A DNA stretch of 8,590 nucleotides from positions 1-8,590 of the forward strand of contig CAZMGF010000067.1 of the NCBI GenBank assembly GCA_964565765.1, written 5' to 3'. Source of the stretch: Bog-1181 sp964565765. GTDB taxonomy: Bacteria; Oederibacteriota; PGYV01; Palsa-1178. Below the pieces are notes generated by a model. The model was not told the DNA's origin, ran no database searches, and was given only the letters and a program-made list of their open reading frames with translations. Positions 7,374 to 8,590 of this stretch are shown here, one piece after another. Position 1 is the first letter of the stretch; every line of letters begins with the position of its first letter. Made by a program: the position numbers and the translations under genes.

Positions 7374-7415
7374 GGAAAAACCGCCAAAACACTCTCTCTT
7401 TACGGCTTTTCTATA

Positions 7416-7440
7416 TCCTTGTGAAATCATTTCACAAGGA
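7416..7440. promoter_or_regulatory. Perfect 25-bp palindrome at the predicted transcription start (candidate operator)
   Basis: The arms TCCTTGTGAAAT and ATTTCACAAGGA are exact reverse complements around one central base. The element begins about six bases downstream of the -10 box, so it covers the expected transcription start and the first 25 or so transcribed bases. This is where a dimeric repressor would block initiation or escape. As RNA it would form an 11-bp stem with a three-base loop at the extreme 5' end. On neither strand is it followed by a T run, so an intrinsic terminator is unlikely. The inner TGTGA/TCACA halves are seven bases apart, not the six of a CRP site. The cognate regulator is unknown. 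Confidence 0.65.
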
Positions 7441-7445
7441 AGTAT

Positions 7446-7474
7446 ATTATACCCTTATTATGCTGTGTTTTCAA
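7446..7474 (-). promoter_or_regulatory. Sigma-70-type promoter for the hisC-aroF-tyrA-aroA-plsC-ispH-rpsA operon
   Basis: On the minus strand a -35 box TTGAAA (7474-7469) and a -10 box TATAAT (7451-7446) are separated by exactly 17 bases, one mismatch from the full consensus. The start point should fall near 7439, giving a leader of about 113 nt before the hisC ATG at 7326. It lies 18 bases beyond the permease stop codon and is the only strong promoter-like match I noticed outside coding sequence. Confidence 0.75.
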
Positions 7475-7491
7475 CAGAAAACTTCCGGGGG

Positions 7492-8590
7492 TTAATATAC
7501 CCTTATTGGCAGTATTACGAACGTTATACCCTGGTGGTAGAACGACTGTTGCATCTGAAAAACAATATAGTTGTGCAGAAGGTTTGTCATGAATGTGTCT
7601 TCCTTAAAAACCAGCTGCCCGCCGAAAAAAATCGGGTCGGAAAATTTGTCGCGGATTTTAGGCACAAGCTTGTTTGCCTCTTCAACGGCCTCGGTTCCTA
7701 TCGCGGTAATGCCTTCGGCGTAATATCCGTTTTCTCGGAAAAACTCCACATATGACCCCACTTCATCGTCAATATGTTCCTGAAGTTTGTCAACCTCCTC
7801 CTTGCCCTTGAAATTTCCAGTGTCTATAATTCCAATCTGGACGAATACAAAATTTTTGAAAGAATTTCCGAAGAGCCTGATTATGGACATGGCCGTGTGC
7901 ATCCCCAGTCCGTTAAAACCGTTTACAAAAACAACGGCTGTTTTTGCCGATGAATTATAGGCCGGGGCCGGCTTTTTTGACCTGTGTTCGTCGTCAATAA
8001 CGTCCGGCGAATATGTAGCCGCGGCCTCCACGAGCGTGTCGAGTTTTAACAGCTGTTTTCCCGTTTCATCATAATGGCGTTTGATATAAAAACAGAAAAA
8101 TACCAGGCCGGACGTTATGACCACGGTTATCCAGCCGCCTTCTTTCAATTTCACGGCGGTTACAACCACAAGTATAAAGGCCGTCATGACAAATCCCACG
8201 GCGTTGACAATAAGTTTCCTCTTCCATTTTTCGCCGCTTTTCCTCGCCTGCCACCAGTGTATGACCATTCCAAGCTGTGAAAGGGTGAAAGTTATGAAAA
8301 CATTTATTGAATAAAGCACCACGAGAAACGCGACAGAGCCCTTGGAAATAAAAAGGGTTATTACGGCGGCTATACTCATTATAAGAATGCCATTCTGGGC
8401 CACCAGCCTGTCTGAGAGCAGGGCGAACCTGGATGGCATCCAGCGGTCCTTCGCCATATTGGCGATGACCCTGGGGCCGTCTATAAATCCTGCCTGCGCC
8501 GCGACAAAAAGCAGCGCCGCTTCCGCAATCAGTGTTACCTGGACGAAGATTGTGCCGAATTTTCCCCATCCTTTTGCCACGCTTTCAAAA
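7492..8590 (-). CDS. APC-superfamily permease, KimA-like, N-terminus beyond the window
   Basis: This is the C-terminal 366 or so residues of a membrane transporter. The frame is open to the window edge (FESV precedes the GTG at 8580), so that GTG is not its start. Counting from 8580, hydrophobic segments lie at about 11-33, 62-79, 82-105, 123-143 and 149-166. They are followed by a soluble tail of about 195 residues. The loop IDGPRVIANMAKDRWMPSRF (33-52) and the SQLGMVIHWW segment (101-110) resemble the KimA (YdaO) branch of the APC superfamily, whose studied members import potassium with protons; other relatives are annotated as amino acid permeases. The tail (about 213-362) has alternating strands and helices such as KTAVVFVNGFNGLG and AIGTEAVEEANKL, ends ILPIRVY, and may correspond to the cytosolic regulatory domain of KimA. 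The substrate is uncertain. A separate promoter follows its stop codon, so it is probably not part of the aro operon by function, although read-through is possible. Confidence 0.8.
   Translation of the reverse strand, partial: FESVAKGWGKFGTIFVQVTLIAEAALLFVAAQAGFIDGPRVIANMAKDRWMPSRFALLSDRLVAQNGILIMSIAAVITLFISKGSVAFLVVLYSINVFITFTLSQLGMVIHWWQARKSGEKWKRKLIVNAVGFVMTAFILVVVTAVKLKEGGWITVVITSGLVFFCFYIKRHYDETGKQLLKLDTLVEAAATYSPDVIDDEHRSKKPAPAYNSSAKTAVVFVNGFNGLGMHTAMSIIRLFGNSFKNFVFVQIGIIDTGNFKGKEEVDKLQEHIDDEVGSYVEFFRENGYYAEGITAIGTEAVEEANKLVPKIRDKFSDPIFFGGQLVFKEDTFMTNLLHNYIVFQMQQSFYHQGITFVILPIRVY

Noticed and set aside
7327..7392. N-terminal extension of hisC from a GTG at 7392
   Set aside because: The extra 22 residues do not resemble HisC, the GTG has only a weak GAGAG upstream, and the ATG at 7326 has a well-placed AGGAG.
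7418..7438. CRP/FNR-type binding site
   Set aside because: The TGTGA and TCACA halves are separated by seven bases, not six, and the site sits over the start point, not upstream of the -35 box.
7416..7440. The 25-bp palindrome as an intrinsic terminator for the permease
   Set aside because: The stem is not GC-rich and is followed by TATAGAAAAG, not T residues, on the transcribed strand. It also lies downstream of the next gene's promoter.
7467..7482. GTTTTC/GAAAAC stem after the permease as a terminator
   Set aside because: It is an AT-rich 6-bp stem without a following T tract, and it overlaps the -35 box of a strong promoter.
8069..8569. A second minus-strand frame within the permease gene
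   Set aside because: It overlaps the permease in another frame, lacks membrane segments or motifs, and the permease frame is clearly the coding one.

Overview
All recognisable genes in this window lie on the minus strand, so transcription runs from high to low coordinates. The layout reads as the 3' end of a membrane transporter gene, a short regulatory gap, and then one compact run of seven genes continuing off the low-coordinate edge. In transcription order these are: a KimA-like APC-family permease (N-terminus cut off by the window); hisC-type aminotransferase; aroF (DAHP synthase); tyrA (prephenate dehydrogenase); aroA (EPSP synthase); plsC-type acyltransferase; ispH; and rpsA (30S ribosomal protein S1, C-terminus cut off). 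No stretch over 300 bases lacks a gene. The longest gap is the roughly 165 bases between the permease stop and the chosen hisC start.

That gap carries the clearest regulatory signals. There is a near-consensus sigma-70-type promoter (TTGAAA, 17 bp, TATAAT) facing hisC. A perfect 25-bp palindrome (12-bp arms, one central base) lies where transcription should begin, and a leader of about 110 nt follows. Downstream of this promoter I see no convincing terminator. The last four genes are packed tightly: tyrA/aroA overlap by 4 nt, aroA/plsC are 3 nt apart, plsC/ispH overlap by 4 nt and ispH/rpsA overlap by 1 nt. A single transcript from hisC through rpsA is therefore plausible.

Functionally, aroF makes the first shikimate-pathway intermediate, aroA the penultimate one before chorismate, and tyrA plus the HisC-like aminotransferase can finish tyrosine (the aminotransferase also phenylalanine). 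plsC makes phosphatidic acid for membranes, ispH makes the C5 isoprenoid precursors, and rpsA supplies a major mRNA-binding ribosomal protein. This resembles the conserved aro-cmk-(plsC)-ispH-rpsA neighbourhood of Clostridia and Desulfobacterota-like bacteria, but cmk (cytidylate kinase) is absent from its usual place between aroA and plsC/ispH.

The organism is a bacterium: it has the MEP pathway, a bacterial S1 and Shine-Dalgarno sites. G+C looks intermediate by eye, and AGG and ATA codons are frequent. The gene order and the Thermotoga-type DAHP synthase fit an anaerobic or deep-branching, probably uncultured lineage. I cannot name the phylum from this window. Overall this is mainly a housekeeping biosynthetic operon. 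I found no mobile element, CRISPR array, tRNA or rRNA, and no evidence for an undescribed defence or secondary-metabolite system.
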